A program made the position numbers and the translations under genes. Below the pieces are notes generated by a model. That model saw only the letters and a program-made list of their open reading frames with translations, made no database searches and had not been told where the DNA came from. A stretch of 64,000 nucleotides of DNA from JABDKH01 sp963768565 (lineage in GTDB: Bacteria > Bacteroidota > Rhodothermia > Rhodothermales > JABDKH01): contig CAVYIO010000035.1 in NCBI GenBank assembly GCA_963768565.1, positions 62,001 to 126,000 of the forward strand, read 5' to 3'. Positions 29,496 through 38,948 of the stretch are shown here, piece by piece (position 1 is the first letter of the stretch; every line of letters begins with the position of its first letter).

Positions 29496-32400
29496 AGTCC
29501 GCGACCTGATCTCGGAGCACCTTCCCAACGTTGAAGTAATCGGCATCGGGGTGTGCGAAATAAAGTCCACACACCGAGGCGGCCGGATCCATGGCAAGGC
29601 TCTCCGTCAGGCGAATTCCTGTCTTCGCCTCCGCATCCAACAGATCCCAGATCGTTTCCTTCTCCGTGTGATCGGGCTGCGCAGGATACCCGGGTGCCGG
29701 GCGAATGCCCCGGTAGCGTTCGAGTATCAGATCGGTGCTCGACAGGGCCTCGTCGTGCGCATAGCCCCAGAGGGTGCGCCGAACACGCTCGTGCAGCCAC
29801 TCCGCAAAGGCCTCGACGAGCCGGTCCGCCAGCGCCCGGACCAGAATCGCTGAGTAGTCATCGTGCGCCTGCTCAAATTCGGCGACCAGACCAGCCGTCC
29901 CGTGCCCCGCCGTGACCGCGAACATCCCGATATAGTCCGCCCTGCCGCTCCCCGCCGGAGCAACGAAGTCGGAGAGCGCGCGATTTGGCTTGCCGGGTGT
30001 TTTCCGTGTCTGCTGGCGTAGCATTCGCAATGTCGCGATCGGCGAATCCCGCGACTCGTCTCCATACACCAGGATGTCGTCGCCGTCGCTGCTCGCCGGA
30101 AACAGTCCGCAGACGCCACGCGGCTGCTGGCTCGAATCGCTCGCCAGTCGATCCAGCATATCGCTGGCGTCGTCGAGCAACTTTTTCGCCTCTTTGCCCA
30201 GCTTCGGGTCTTCGAGGATCGCCGGATACTTCCCTCGAAGCTCCCACGCCTGAAAAAACGGCGTCCAGTCGATGTAGTCGCGGAGTTGATTCACTGTGAT
30301 GTCATCGAGGACGTGCCTGCCGGGTTCTGCCGGGACTGTGATCTTGATCTGGTCCCAGTCGGTAACGAACGGGTTACGGCGCGCCTCTTCCAGCGAAAGA
30401 AAATCCGTTGACCGGCCGCTCGACTCAAAGCGTTCTCGAACGAGTTCGTACTCCGAGCGCACTTCGGCCGCAAACGCGTCTTTCTGATCTGAAAGAAGAC
30501 TCGTCATGGTGCTTGCGCTTCTCGAAGCATCCAGCACGTGTACGACGACACCGGAATACTTCGGTGCAATCTTGACGGCCGTATGCACTTTTGACGTCGT
30601 AGCGCCACCGATAAGCAATGGCTGTGTGAAACCAACTCTTTCGAGTTCGCTGGCAACACGTACCATTTCGTCGAGCGAAGGTGTGATCAGTCCACTAAGC
30701 CCGATCACGTCAACCTCGTGCTCCCTTGCTGCGTCGAGTATGCGATCGGATGGCACCATGACGCCCAGGTCGACGACGTCATAGCCATTACAGCCCAGCA
30801 CCACGCCAACAATGTTCTTCCCGATATCGTGAACGTCGCCCTTGACCGTCGCGAGAAGAATGCGCTGCCGTCGGGGCGCCTCGTCCATGCCTGCCGCCTC
30901 TGCCTCTATGAAAGGCGTCAGATATGCGACCGCCTTCTTCATGACGCGCGCGCTCTTGACCACCTGAGGGAGAAACATCTTCCCTTCTCCAAACAGATCC
31001 CCGACTCTGTTCATGCCATCCATCAAGGGCCCCTCGATGATGTCGATCGTCCGATCAACAGCCTGGCGGGCCTCCTCAACATCGATCTCGACGAAATCCG
31101 CGATGCCGTCGACGAGGGCGTGCTGCAGCCGTTCCTCCACCGGAAGCGACCTCCATGCCTTCACGGGCTCCTCAGAACGTCCCTCCCGACTGTAGTTACC
31201 CGCGATCTCAACCAGACGCTCCGTCGCATCGTCGCGTCGATTGTAAATCACGTCCTCGACCCGCTCGAGCAGGACGGGGTCGATGTCCGAGTAAACGACA
31301 AGCTGACTCGCGTTTACGATACCCATGTCCATGCCCGCACGGACGGCTGCAAGCAGAAACGCCGACTGCATGGCCTCGCGAACAACGTCGTTGCCGCGAA
31401 ACGAGAACGACAGGTTGCTCACACCTCCGGAAACGCTGGCATGCGGAAGGTTCTCTTTGATCCACTCCGTCGCACGGATGAAGTCTGTTGCGTAGTTATT
31501 GTGCTCCGGAATTCCCGTGGCGATGGCGAAAATATTCGGGTCGAAGATTATGTCTTCCGGTGGCACGCCTTCTTCGAGGAGAACGGAATGGGCGCGACGG
31601 CAGATCTCGATTCGGCGCTCGAGGGAATCGGCCTGTCCGTCCTCGTCGAATGCCATGACGATCACGGCTGCGCCGAATCTTCGAGCTTCGCGCGCCTGGT
31701 GACGAAACGACTCCTCGCCTTCCTTGAGTGAGATCGAGTTGACGATACACTTGCCCTGTGCACATCTGAGACCCGCCTCGATCACGGACCAGTCGGACGA
31801 ATCAATGACGATGGGAACGCGCGCGACATCCGGCTCGGTCGCCACAAGTCGCAGGAACCGCGTCATCGCCGCCGGTGAATCGAGAAGACCCTCGTCCATA
31901 TTGACGTCGATCATCTGCGCACCATTCTCGACCTGCTGCCTGGCGACGGAGAGCGCCTCTTCGTAATTGTCTTCTTTTATGAGCCGTGCGAATCGTCGCG
32001 ATCCTGTTACGTTTGTGCGCTCACCGATATTGACGAAGTTGATGTCGGGGCGCAGTTCGAGCACCTCAAGTCCGCTGACACGCAGATATCGCGGTCGCTC
32101 GGTGATCTGGCGAGGTGCGATGCCTTTAACCGCGTCTGCAATCGCCGCGATGTGGTCGGGCGTACTCCCGCAACAGCCCCCGACAAGATTGACGTATCCG
32201 GCCCGGGCATAATCTGCAATCACGCCGGCCATGAAGTCGGGGGTCTCGTCGTAACCACCAAACTCGTTCGGAAGGCCGGCATTCGGATACAGACTGGTGG
32301 CGCATGTCGGCAGCGTCCGACAGCTCCTCGATGAACGGACGCATCTGCGCCGTGCCCAGCGCGCAGTTCAATCCCACACTGATCAGCGACGGCATGTGCG

Positions 32401-33098
32401 CAACAGACACCCAGAACGCGCGCGGCGTCTGACCCGAAAGCGTACGGCCACTCATGTCGACGACGGTCCCGGAAATCATCACGGGAATCTGAACATTTCG
32501 CTCCTCGAAACACTGCTGGATGGCATACAGCGGCCGCCTTGCAGTTCAGGGTATCGAACACGGTCTCGACGAGGAGCAGATCGACGCCGCCATCCAACAA
32601 ACCGAACACCTGGTCCCGGTAGCTGCGGGCCATCTCGTCGAAGTCGACAGCCCGGAATCCGGGGTCGCTCACGTCAGGCGAAATCGAGAGCGTCTTGTTG
32701 GTGGGACCAATGGCGCCGGCAACAAAACACTCGCCCGCAAGACCATGGTCGTTCACTGCTTCTCGCGCGACTGCGGCTGCCGCCACATTGATTTCTCTCG
32801 CCAGATGAGACATCCCGTAGTCGGCCTGGGAAATGGGCGTGGCAGAAAACGTATTCGTCTCGATGATCTTCGCGCCCGCGTCCAGATACGCCCCGTGAAT
32901 CTCCCGGATTGCGTCTGGCTGGACCAACGAGAGCAGGTCGTTATTGCCCACCAGATTCATTTCGTGATCGCCGAAGCGCTTGCCCCTGAAGTCTGCCTCG
33001 CCGAATTCGTATCGCTGGATCATCGTCCCCATCGCCCCGTCCATCACAACGATGGACCGACGAATCAGCGCTTCGATAGTCGTTTGCGTACTGCTCAT
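29395..33098 (-). CDS. metH: Cobalamin-dependent methionine synthase (two frameshifts)
   Basis: MetH transfers the methyl group of methyltetrahydrofolate to homocysteine through methylcobalamin. Four modules can be read in order: the homocysteine domain (VVMDGAMGTMIQ; zinc cysteines in VGGCCGSTP), the pterin-binding domain (FVNIGERTNVTGS), the B12-binding domain (KGDVHDIGKNIVG, with its cobalt-ligand histidine) and the SAM-dependent reactivation domain (GCAVTA-like region near 29900, then PGYPAQPDH). The frame shifts near 32527 and near 32298, both within the first domain; in the right frames the text is continuous (MISGTVVDMSGRTLSGQ; then LYPNAGLPNEFGGYDE). The total of about 1,234 residues is full length. 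The upstream hydrolase ends only four bases away, leaving no space for a cobalamin riboswitch. Confidence 0.93.
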
Positions 33099-33102
33099 TC
33101 TT

Positions 33103-33882
33103 CTATTTCGCGTCTACGAGGTTCGACAAGAAGTGCGTTACCGCGTGCGAAAACTCATCAGGCGCATCGGCGTGAATCCAGTGCCCCGCCTCATTAATCG
33201 TAACAACGCGGGCAGCCGGAAAAAACCGTTCAATATCGGCTATGTCATTCTCACGGATGTAGTCCGACCGTCCGCCACGGATGAACAGGGTATCACCTTC
33301 AAAGACGCCCTTCGCCGTGAGAGGTCCGGCGATTTCGGAGTAGGCACGTTCAAGAACATCGAGATTCGGTCGCCACTCGTACCGCCCCCGGGTGTGCTTG
33401 AGGTTCTTCATCAGGAACTGCCGGACCGGTGGCGATTCGAAGTGGTCGGCGAGTGCTCTATCGATGGACTTGCGATCTCGATGCAAAGCGAGATCAACGG
33501 ATTTCACGGCCCGGATTACCGAAGCATCGCGGTCGTCAAAGGCGCGAGGCGCAACGTCTACGACAACGAGCCGATCCACAATATGCGGGTAGCGGATGGC
33601 CAACTCCATCGCCACCTTGCCACCCATCGAGTGCCCGAGTACGTGAACATTTCCGGCGTGGAGATCCTGGGCAAACTCGAGAACGTCCCGAGCCATCGCC
33701 GCATAGGTCATCTCCGGAGCGTGCGGCGAATGGCCATGATTACGAAGATCGAGCGTGTAGGTCGTCCAGAACCGCCCGAAAGAATTTCTGCTCAGTGAAT
33801 GCCAGTTGCCGCTTGACCCGAGTAGTCCGTGCAGGATCAGAAGCGGCTGCCCATGCCCGTATTTCTTGAAATAAAGCTGCAC
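33103..33882 (-). CDS. Alpha/beta-hydrolase, YbfF-like esterase
   Basis: This 259-residue alpha/beta-hydrolase has the oxyanion segment LILHGLLGSSGNWH, the nucleophile elbow GHSMGG and the terminal histidine in EAGHWIHADAP. The pattern DLRNHGHSPH resembles the YbfF esterase group, which hydrolyses short acyl esters. The start is a GTG at 33882. The gene lies four bases before metH on the same strand, so co-expression is likely, though no functional link is obvious. The substrate is unknown. Confidence 0.85.
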   Translation of the reverse strand: MQLYFKKYGHGQPLLILHGLLGSSGNWHSLSRNSFGRFWTTYTLDLRNHGHSPHAPEMTYAAMARDVLEFAQDLHAGNVHVLGHSMGGKVAMELAIRYPHIVDRLVVVDVAPRAFDDRDASVIRAVKSVDLALHRDRKSIDRALADHFESPPVRQFLMKNLKHTRGRYEWRPNLDVLERAYSEIAGPLTAKGVFEGDTLFIRGGRSDYIRENDIADIERFFPAARVVTINEAGHWIHADAPDEFSHAVTHFLSNLVDAK

Positions 33883-33957
33883 GTCACAGGTGTCTGAGGA
33901 TTAGAAGGCCTATGATACCCGCCGACTCGCTGCCTGTTCGCGCGCAAAATGGGAGCA

Positions 33958-33991
33958 AAGAAAAAGAGCGGCAGGCAAGACCCACCGCTCT
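33958..33991 (-). terminator. Rho-independent terminator after mscL
   Basis: On the minus strand the stem AGAGCGG/CCGCTCT (33985-33991 and 33965-33971) is followed by a T-rich tract. It lies about 30 bases past the mscL stop and isolates mscL from the downstream hydrolase-metH run. Confidence 0.8.
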
Positions 33992-34018
33992 CTCTCACGA
34001 CGTATGTAGAACGCCGAA

Positions 34019-34447
34019 TTATGCCGAACTCGCCAGAGCATCGCGGATCTCGGTCAACAGCTTGACCTCCGCAGATGGCTCAGGCGGAGCAGCTGGAGCA
34101 GCTTCCTCTGCCTTCTTCATTTTGTTCATGTTCTTGATGATCATGAACAGGACAAACGCCACGATCAGAAAGGCTATGAGAGCATTGATAAAGAGTCCGT
34201 ATCCGACCGCGGCTGCACCGGCTTCGCGGGCTGCCTCGAGCGACGTGAACACTTCATCAGTGGGATTGCGCAGAACAACGAACAGGTTGCTGAAATCCGG
34301 CGAACCGAAGATTCCAGAAACGACCGGCATGAGTATATCGTCCACCATCGACTTGACAACGGTCCCGAAGGCCGCTCCGATGATGATGCCGACTGCCATG
34401 TCGACCATGTTGCCCTTCATGGCAAACTCTTTGAATTCCTTCAGCAT
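34019..34447 (-). CDS. mscL: Large-conductance mechanosensitive channel MscL
   Basis: MscL is a pentameric inner-membrane channel that opens under membrane tension and releases solutes on osmotic downshock. The 142-residue protein has the conserved N-terminal helix (MLKEFKEFAMKGNMVDMAVG), the gate-lining TM1 (IIIGAAFGTVVKSMV), a periplasmic loop, TM2 (LIAFLIVAFVLFMII) and a charged C-terminal bundle (LLTEIRDAL). The start has AGAGGTAG just upstream. It has its own predicted promoter and terminator, so it is probably monocistronic. Confidence 0.95.
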   Translation of the reverse strand: MLKEFKEFAMKGNMVDMAVGIIIGAAFGTVVKSMVDDILMPVVSGIFGSPDFSNLFVVLRNPTDEVFTSLEAAREAGAAAVGYGLFINALIAFLIVAFVLFMIIKNMNKMKKAEEAAPAAPPEPSAEVKLLTEIRDALASSA

Positions 34448-34471
34448 CTACTACCTCTGTGTATGGGGATG

Positions 34472-34483
34472 CGTTACGTAACG
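34472..34483. promoter_or_regulatory. Perfect palindrome at the mscL transcription start
   Basis: CGTTACGTAACG is a perfect 12-base palindrome lying just downstream of the predicted mscL -10 element, a position typical of a repressor operator. No regulator gene lies nearby. Confidence 0.4.
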
Positions 34484-34487
34484 GAAG

Positions 34488-34516
34488 ATATTACCTTAGT
34501 GGACGGAGTAGGGCAA
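34488..34516 (-). promoter_or_regulatory. Predicted mscL promoter
   Basis: On the minus strand TTGCCC (34511-34516) and TAATAT (34488-34493) are separated by 17 bases. The start of transcription would fall near 34481, about 35 bases before the ATG. Confidence 0.5.
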
Positions 34517-34590
34517 ATCCTCGTACCCGAATTCCCCCCATCTTAGTCCCACCGAATCGCCCGTTCACTTGATCGCACCAACGACCTAAC

Positions 34591-35376
34591 GTGGCATTAC
34601 AGCGATTACGAGACGAATTCCGAAGAGCCTGGAACGCACTGGCCGCGCTCGATCGACAGGTCGTCTTCATCCTGGTCGTCGTACCCCTTCTGGTGATCAT
34701 CCAACAGAACCTCGGCAGCAGGTCGCTCTTCAGAGAACATCTTGCGGGCTATTTCCCGGCGGAGTGGAGCGGAATTTTGTCCTGGGCATGGTGGTTCGGA
34801 ATGCAGGGCATACTGGGGTTCCTGATTCCGGTGCTCGTCCTGATCTTCGTCTTCCGTCGAAAGCCGCGAGAGATCGGTCTCGGCGCCGGCGATTGGAAAC
34901 TGGCCACGACTCTTGCAGTCATCTACATACCGCTTGTGGTAATCGGCACATGGTTCCTGTCGGATTCGCCGGCGTTTCAGGCGAAGTACCCGCACTACGG
35001 GCCGGCGGCAAGTGACTGGCAGGTGTTCCTGATCTACGAGATACTGTTTCTGTTCTACTGGGTAGGATGGGAGTACCTCTGGCGCGGTTTCATGCTGTTT
35101 GGAACTGCTCGCGTTTTCGGTGTCTATGCGATTCTCATCCAGACCATTCCCTTCGCGCTTCTGCATCTCAACAAGCCGCTGCCGGAATCGCTGCTGTCGA
35201 TCGTGGGTGGCATAGCGCTTGGCGCCCTTGTCTGGCGATGCCGGTCGTTCTGGATCGCCGTCCCGATTCACTTCGCGCAGATGTTCATTCTGGATCTGTG
35301 GTGCACGCTGCGCGTGAGGCTGGACGTCAGCGGTACGGGACTCGAAGCGTTGTTTCGGATACTCGGCGGCGGCTAG
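34591..35376 (+). CDS. CPBP-family intramembrane protease-like protein
   Basis: This 261-residue membrane protein has about seven hydrophobic segments and the CPBP/ABI motifs: GWEYLWRGF (where many members have EExxxRG), FALLHL and PIHFAQM. The second glutamate, the arginine and the histidines are kept, but the first glutamate of the motif is a tryptophan. CPBP proteins include CAAX-type proteases and bacteriocin self-immunity proteins; most have no assigned substrate. The start is a GTG at 34591. It is divergent from mscL and convergent with the PorV-like gene 16 bases away. Confidence 0.75.
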   Translation: MALQRLRDEFRRAWNALAALDRQVVFILVVVPLLVIIQQNLGSRSLFREHLAGYFPAEWSGILSWAWWFGMQGILGFLIPVLVLIFVFRRKPREIGLGAGDWKLATTLAVIYIPLVVIGTWFLSDSPAFQAKYPHYGPAASDWQVFLIYEILFLFYWVGWEYLWRGFMLFGTARVFGVYAILIQTIPFALLHLNKPLPESLLSIVGGIALGALVWRCRSFWIAVPIHFAQMFILDLWCTLRVRLDVSGTGLEALFRILGGG

Positions 35377-35392
35377 CAACCGATTCCGACCA

Positions 35393-36328
35393 TTACCACG
35401 CGTACGACAGCGTCAAAATGTGGCCCGGTCCGGCGAATCCCGAATCGAACAACACCAGAGCGTAGTCGAAGACAAGCAGGCCGTAGTGAAGTCCAAGGCC
35501 GAACGTTCCGTTTCGGAGCGCGTCGTTCGTGATGAACCCGGCACGAAACGTCAGCATGTCCAGTGCATCGACAGCCAGACCGACGTGCACACGCGATCGG
35601 TCGTCCGGAAAGAGATGAGAGAGCTCGGCCACTATCGTGGCATTGACGATGGTGAAGTCGTCCTCGAGCGCGAGGACCTGAAAAGGCTGAACGGCGATTC
35701 CAATCCTCGCGGTCGTCGGCAATTTGGTGGCAACGGAATTGAGCTCGTTCATCTTGCCGATATTGTGGACGGCGGCGCCAACGCGTACTGCGTCTCCCAG
35801 GACGTTCATCTGTGCCCCGAAGTCAACACCATATCCCGACGCGCTCTCGGTGAAGATCTCCTCCGAGATGTACCGGCCGGTCGCACCGATCCGAGCGGGC
35901 CCGATCCTCCGACCAAACGACGCGCCTATACTTAGATACTGTACCTCGAAGTTGCCTTCCGACGGTCCGGGACGCTCCCTGAGTTCAAGATCCCCACTGC
36001 TGGTCGCTGTGAAGGCAAGGCCGACTCCCGAGTTCTTCCCTGAACGAAAGCGTCCCGCAAGCGCATACGTTCGCAGGTCGCCCACCCAGATATGATGAGA
36101 CAGAGCGGCTTCGTTGGACCCCGTATGTGCCAGGCCGGCGGGATTCCAGAAGGTCGAGAACGCGCCGTCCGCGATGGCCACCTGCGCGTCTCCCATTCCG
36201 GCTGCGGCCGCGTCAACGCCCAGTTCCAGGAACGACAGTCCGCTCTCCTGTCCCGCCGCAGCGCCAGGAGTGAATCCCAGCGCGGCGAAGATGGCCAGCG
36301 AAAGCAGTATGACCCTGAGCCTCATCAC
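35393..36328 (-). CDS. PorV/PorQ-family barrel protein
   Basis: This 311-residue exported barrel protein has a signal peptide (ILLSLAIFAALGFTPGAAAG) and the PorV/PorQ opening FLELGVDAAAAGMGDAQVA, then FSTFWNPAGLA. Strand-like repeats run to the end (GPGHILTLSYAW). It is the last member of a four-gene minus-strand cluster; its GTG at 36328 (or the ATG at 36325) overlaps the stop of the preceding barrel gene. PorV-type proteins bind secreted substrates in type IX secretion, and the BNR-repeat protein two genes upstream is an obvious candidate partner. Confidence 0.8.
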   Translation of the reverse strand: MMRLRVILLSLAIFAALGFTPGAAAGQESGLSFLELGVDAAAAGMGDAQVAIADGAFSTFWNPAGLAHTGSNEAALSHHIWVGDLRTYALAGRFRSGKNSGVGLAFTATSSGDLELRERPGPSEGNFEVQYLSIGASFGRRIGPARIGATGRYISEEIFTESASGYGVDFGAQMNVLGDAVRVGAAVHNIGKMNELNSVATKLPTTARIGIAVQPFQVLALEDDFTIVNATIVAELSHLFPDDRSRVHVGLAVDALDMLTFRAGFITNDALRNGTFGLGLHYGLLVFDYALVLFDSGFAGPGHILTLSYAW

Positions 36329-37389
36329 AGATACAGTCGAATGGCAACAATGTGGAAGGTACCAACCGCATACGGCTCAAGCTGGAACGCATACTCAAAG
36401 CGCAGCTTCAGACTACCGACGTCCTGATCCAACGCGAACCCGGTGCCCGGTCGGGCTTCACCCAGGCCTCCGGAGCCAATCTGGTCTATGCCCGCGCGGA
36501 TCGTCAGAATCTTCTGAAACGCATACTCCGCACCGATTCGAAGATAGCTCGATTGCAGGTCGACCCGCCGTTCATCAATCGTCGTAAGGGGCACGTCCCC
36601 GACAAGCGCGACATTGTACTCGCGATAATCAAGCCGTGAAACCCTGGACTCAAACTCGGCAACAACGCGGCCACGACCATCGGCAAGTTCGTACGCGGCA
36701 CCGAGACGAATCCGAACTGGAAACCGGTCCGAGGACGACCCGCCGCCGCTGACCACACCCGAGGTATCCCAGTCGTATTTGGCCAGCAGGTCGTCGAAGA
36801 CAAGTCCTAATGAAAGGCGACGAGTAATGGCCGCGGATATACCGATGTCGAGCCCGATACTGGTGGCCGGCTTCAATCCGTCGTACAGATCGGAGCGGAA
36901 CAGCTGCAGGTTTATCCCACCGCTGACTCGCTCTGTAAATCGGAGGCCAAAGCCGAGAAAGAACGCAAAGTCGTCGGTCGAAAGATCCGTCGTGTGAAAT
37001 CCATTCGTGTCCCTGCCGTCAATGGATGAGACTCCGGCATGGATAAGACCAGCGGCTATTCCGGCACGCTCCAGCGGAACACCAAACTGCAGATGCTGCA
37101 GCTGGCGATCGAATCGCATGAAGGCAGTCGCCATTTCGAGATGCTGGCCTTTCACAAAGGGAGCGAGAGCCGGATTGTAGAAAGCATTGCTGTTCCCTGA
37201 TCGGTCGGCGACGAGCGCATTTCCCATACCGATTCCACGTGCCCCAAAGCCAAGACGCGTGAACGCGCCTACGGACTGACCCTGCACATCCTGAATCGCA
37301 AGCAAGAGCATGATCACGACAAGCACGCTCCCCAGTGATCGTCGTGCCCTCGCTATGCTATGGTGACTGCGGTAGTTCAACATGCTCAC
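36325..37389 (-). CDS. PorV-like outer-membrane barrel protein
   Basis: This 354-residue exported protein has an N-terminal signal (SVLVVIMLLLAIQDVQG) and then FTRLGFGARGIGMGNALVA and NAFYNPALAPF, the recognisable start of PorV-like barrels. The body is alternating beta-strand text. It is larger and divergent from the next barrel, so the two are not simple tandem duplicates. The start codon is a GTG at 37389 overlapping the stop of the BNR-protein gene; an ATG at 37383 is an alternative. Overlaps at both ends imply translational coupling. Confidence 0.75.
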   Translation of the reverse strand: MSMLNYRSHHSIARARRSLGSVLVVIMLLLAIQDVQGQSVGAFTRLGFGARGIGMGNALVADRSGNSNAFYNPALAPFVKGQHLEMATAFMRFDRQLQHLQFGVPLERAGIAAGLIHAGVSSIDGRDTNGFHTTDLSTDDFAFFLGFGLRFTERVSGGINLQLFRSDLYDGLKPATSIGLDIGISAAITRRLSLGLVFDDLLAKYDWDTSGVVSGGGSSSDRFPVRIRLGAAYELADGRGRVVAEFESRVSRLDYREYNVALVGDVPLTTIDERRVDLQSSYLRIGAEYAFQKILTIRAGIDQIGSGGLGEARPGTGFALDQDVGSLKLRFEYAFQLEPYAVGTFHIVAIRLYL

Positions 37390-38948
37390 TCAATCACCAG
37401 GATCTTGCCCCAGAACGTTTCGCCACCCGCCTCGATCGCGTAGAAGTACGGACCGTTGGCAATGCGCACGCCGTCGCGGTCGAGACCATCCCAGGTCAGC
37501 TCTCTAAGTCCTGCGGACTGCATGCCGACACTCATCGTTCGAATGCGGTGCATGCCGAAGTCGAATACCTTGAGTTCGACCGACATCGGGCTCGCGAGCT
37601 CATATTTGATGCGCACGAACTGATCTGAGCCCGGCGAGAAAGGATTTGGATAGGCAAACGTTTCGACTCGGGGAACACGATTTGACGGTTCCTCCGGGTT
37701 CACCGGGACGTTCACTCGAAAGATTCGCCACGTGGCGCCCCTGTCCTGGCTTCGGACCAGTCCGTCCGACGTGCCGGCCCAGACAGCATCCGAGGTTGTT
37801 GTGACTGAAAACACGCGGACGTCGGGTCGCAGTGCAATCTCGGGGTCTTCGAAATCCTGGAAGTAAGTGACGGTGGTCCAGGTGCTGCCATCATCATCGG
37901 AGATAAACAGGCCGTTGTCACCTGCGGCGTAAACGATCCCGTCTTGAAAGGCGAAATCGTAGACGCGCTCACCAAGGAGTGACTGCTCGAAAGTCTCACC
38001 GCCATCACGCGTTACGGTGATGCCGAAGCGACCGGCTTCGCCCGCCTCACCGGCATTCCACGAGGCCATCCAGATCGGATTGCGACCTGGAATCTCCTGC
38101 TCTTCAACCGAAATCACCCAGCTACCGGTCAAGCCGGCGCCCCCTCGGTCAGCATCGAAACGAGTCCACGAACTGCCGCCGTCGAGAGACCGGTTCACAC
38201 CTGCAGGCGTGCCGGCCCACACGGTTCCCGTCTCGTCCACCAGCACGCTGAAAGCCATATGATTCAGCCATCCCGTCGTACCCCGCTGCGGCTCTACCCT
38301 GAAGTCGTAGAGTGTGTCCGGGTGAATCGAATCCATCGTGTCCGTCGGAAGCACAACGCGCTGCCACGTGACACCTTTGTCTACGGACTTTCGCAAGCCG
38401 CTCGCCCAGCCGGCAACCCACACCTCACTGCGGACCGGATCGAAGTCTATGTCGAACGGAGGACTCTGCTGGGGCACGATAATATCGAGGGCCGACAACA
38501 CAGACACACCGTAGACAATCGTCGTATCTCCGGGCTTGTCGAGCTGGGCGGAACGATATCTGAATGTCTCCCCGCCATCTTCCGAAAAGACAAAACCGGC
38601 AGCGGACTGAACACCGTCGCCGCTCGTGTTGTCGACAAATCCCATCCCCGCCCACACGACATTGTCCTCGATATCGATCGAGAAAATTCTGTTGGCCGTC
38701 CCGACAAGGGAGTCGGCATCTGCCACCTGCCACGTCGCGCCGCCGTCCGTAGTCAGGTTGAGGAAGGGTCCAACCCACAGCGAATCACCGTTGGCCAGCA
38801 GGTTGGTGACGCTGTTGCCCAGTACACCGTACTTCGACTCGAGAAAGCTCTGAAGACTCGATTTGTCGATGGTATCCTGCGCCTGCGCCGAACTGGATAC
38901 CTGCAGAAACACTCCAATGAGGAGAACTCTTCGGAAGATGGACGTCAT
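37386..38948 (-). CDS. Secreted BNR/sortilin-like repeat protein with FlgD/T9SS-like C-terminus
   Basis: This 520-residue exported protein has a signal peptide (LLIGVFLQVSSSAQA), a body of BNR/photosystem-stability-like repeats, and a terminal domain with FAYPNPFSPGSDQFV, VELKVFDFGMHRI and GPYFYAIEAGGETFWGKIL. Repeats carrying the DGGxTW/F pattern include LTTDGGATW, SEDGGETF, SLDGGSSW, TRDGGETF, SDDDGSTW and SQDRGATW. The repeats suggest one or two beta-propellers; the C-terminus looks like a FlgD-like or type IX sorting domain. Its function is unknown. The gene overlaps the lipoprotein gene upstream by ATGA and the PorV-like gene downstream by GTGA. Confidence 0.8.
   Translation of the reverse strand: MTSIFRRVLLIGVFLQVSSSAQAQDTIDKSSLQSFLESKYGVLGNSVTNLLANGDSLWVGPFLNLTTDGGATWQVADADSLVGTANRIFSIDIEDNVVWAGMGFVDNTSGDGVQSAAGFVFSEDGGETFRYRSAQLDKPGDTTIVYGVSVLSALDIIVPQQSPPFDIDFDPVRSEVWVAGWASGLRKSVDKGVTWQRVVLPTDTMDSIHPDTLYDFRVEPQRGTTGWLNHMAFSVLVDETGTVWAGTPAGVNRSLDGGSSWTRFDADRGGAGLTGSWVISVEEQEIPGRNPIWMASWNAGEAGEAGRFGITVTRDGGETFEQSLLGERVYDFAFQDGIVYAAGDNGLFISDDDGSTWTTVTYFQDFEDPEIALRPDVRVFSVTTTSDAVWAGTSDGLVRSQDRGATWRIFRVNVPVNPEEPSNRVPRVETFAYPNPFSPGSDQFVRIKYELASPMSVELKVFDFGMHRIRTMSVGMQSAGLRELTWDGLDRDGVRIANGPYFYAIEAGGETFWGKILVIE

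Noticed and set aside
30718..31731. Plus-strand ORF of 337 codons opposite metH
   Set aside because: It is a shadow of the conserved pterin- and B12-binding domains of metH.
33099..33102. Cobalamin riboswitch before metH
   Set aside because: Only four bases separate metH from the upstream hydrolase gene, so there is no room for one.
32980..33798. Plus-strand ORF of 272 codons opposite the alpha/beta hydrolase
   Set aside because: The minus-strand frame has the full hydrolase motif set; this ORF has no recognisable domain.
34606..35379. Minus-strand ORF of 257 codons opposite the CPBP gene
   Set aside because: It is rich in Arg and Glu and lacks a family, whereas the plus strand shows membrane helices and CPBP motifs.
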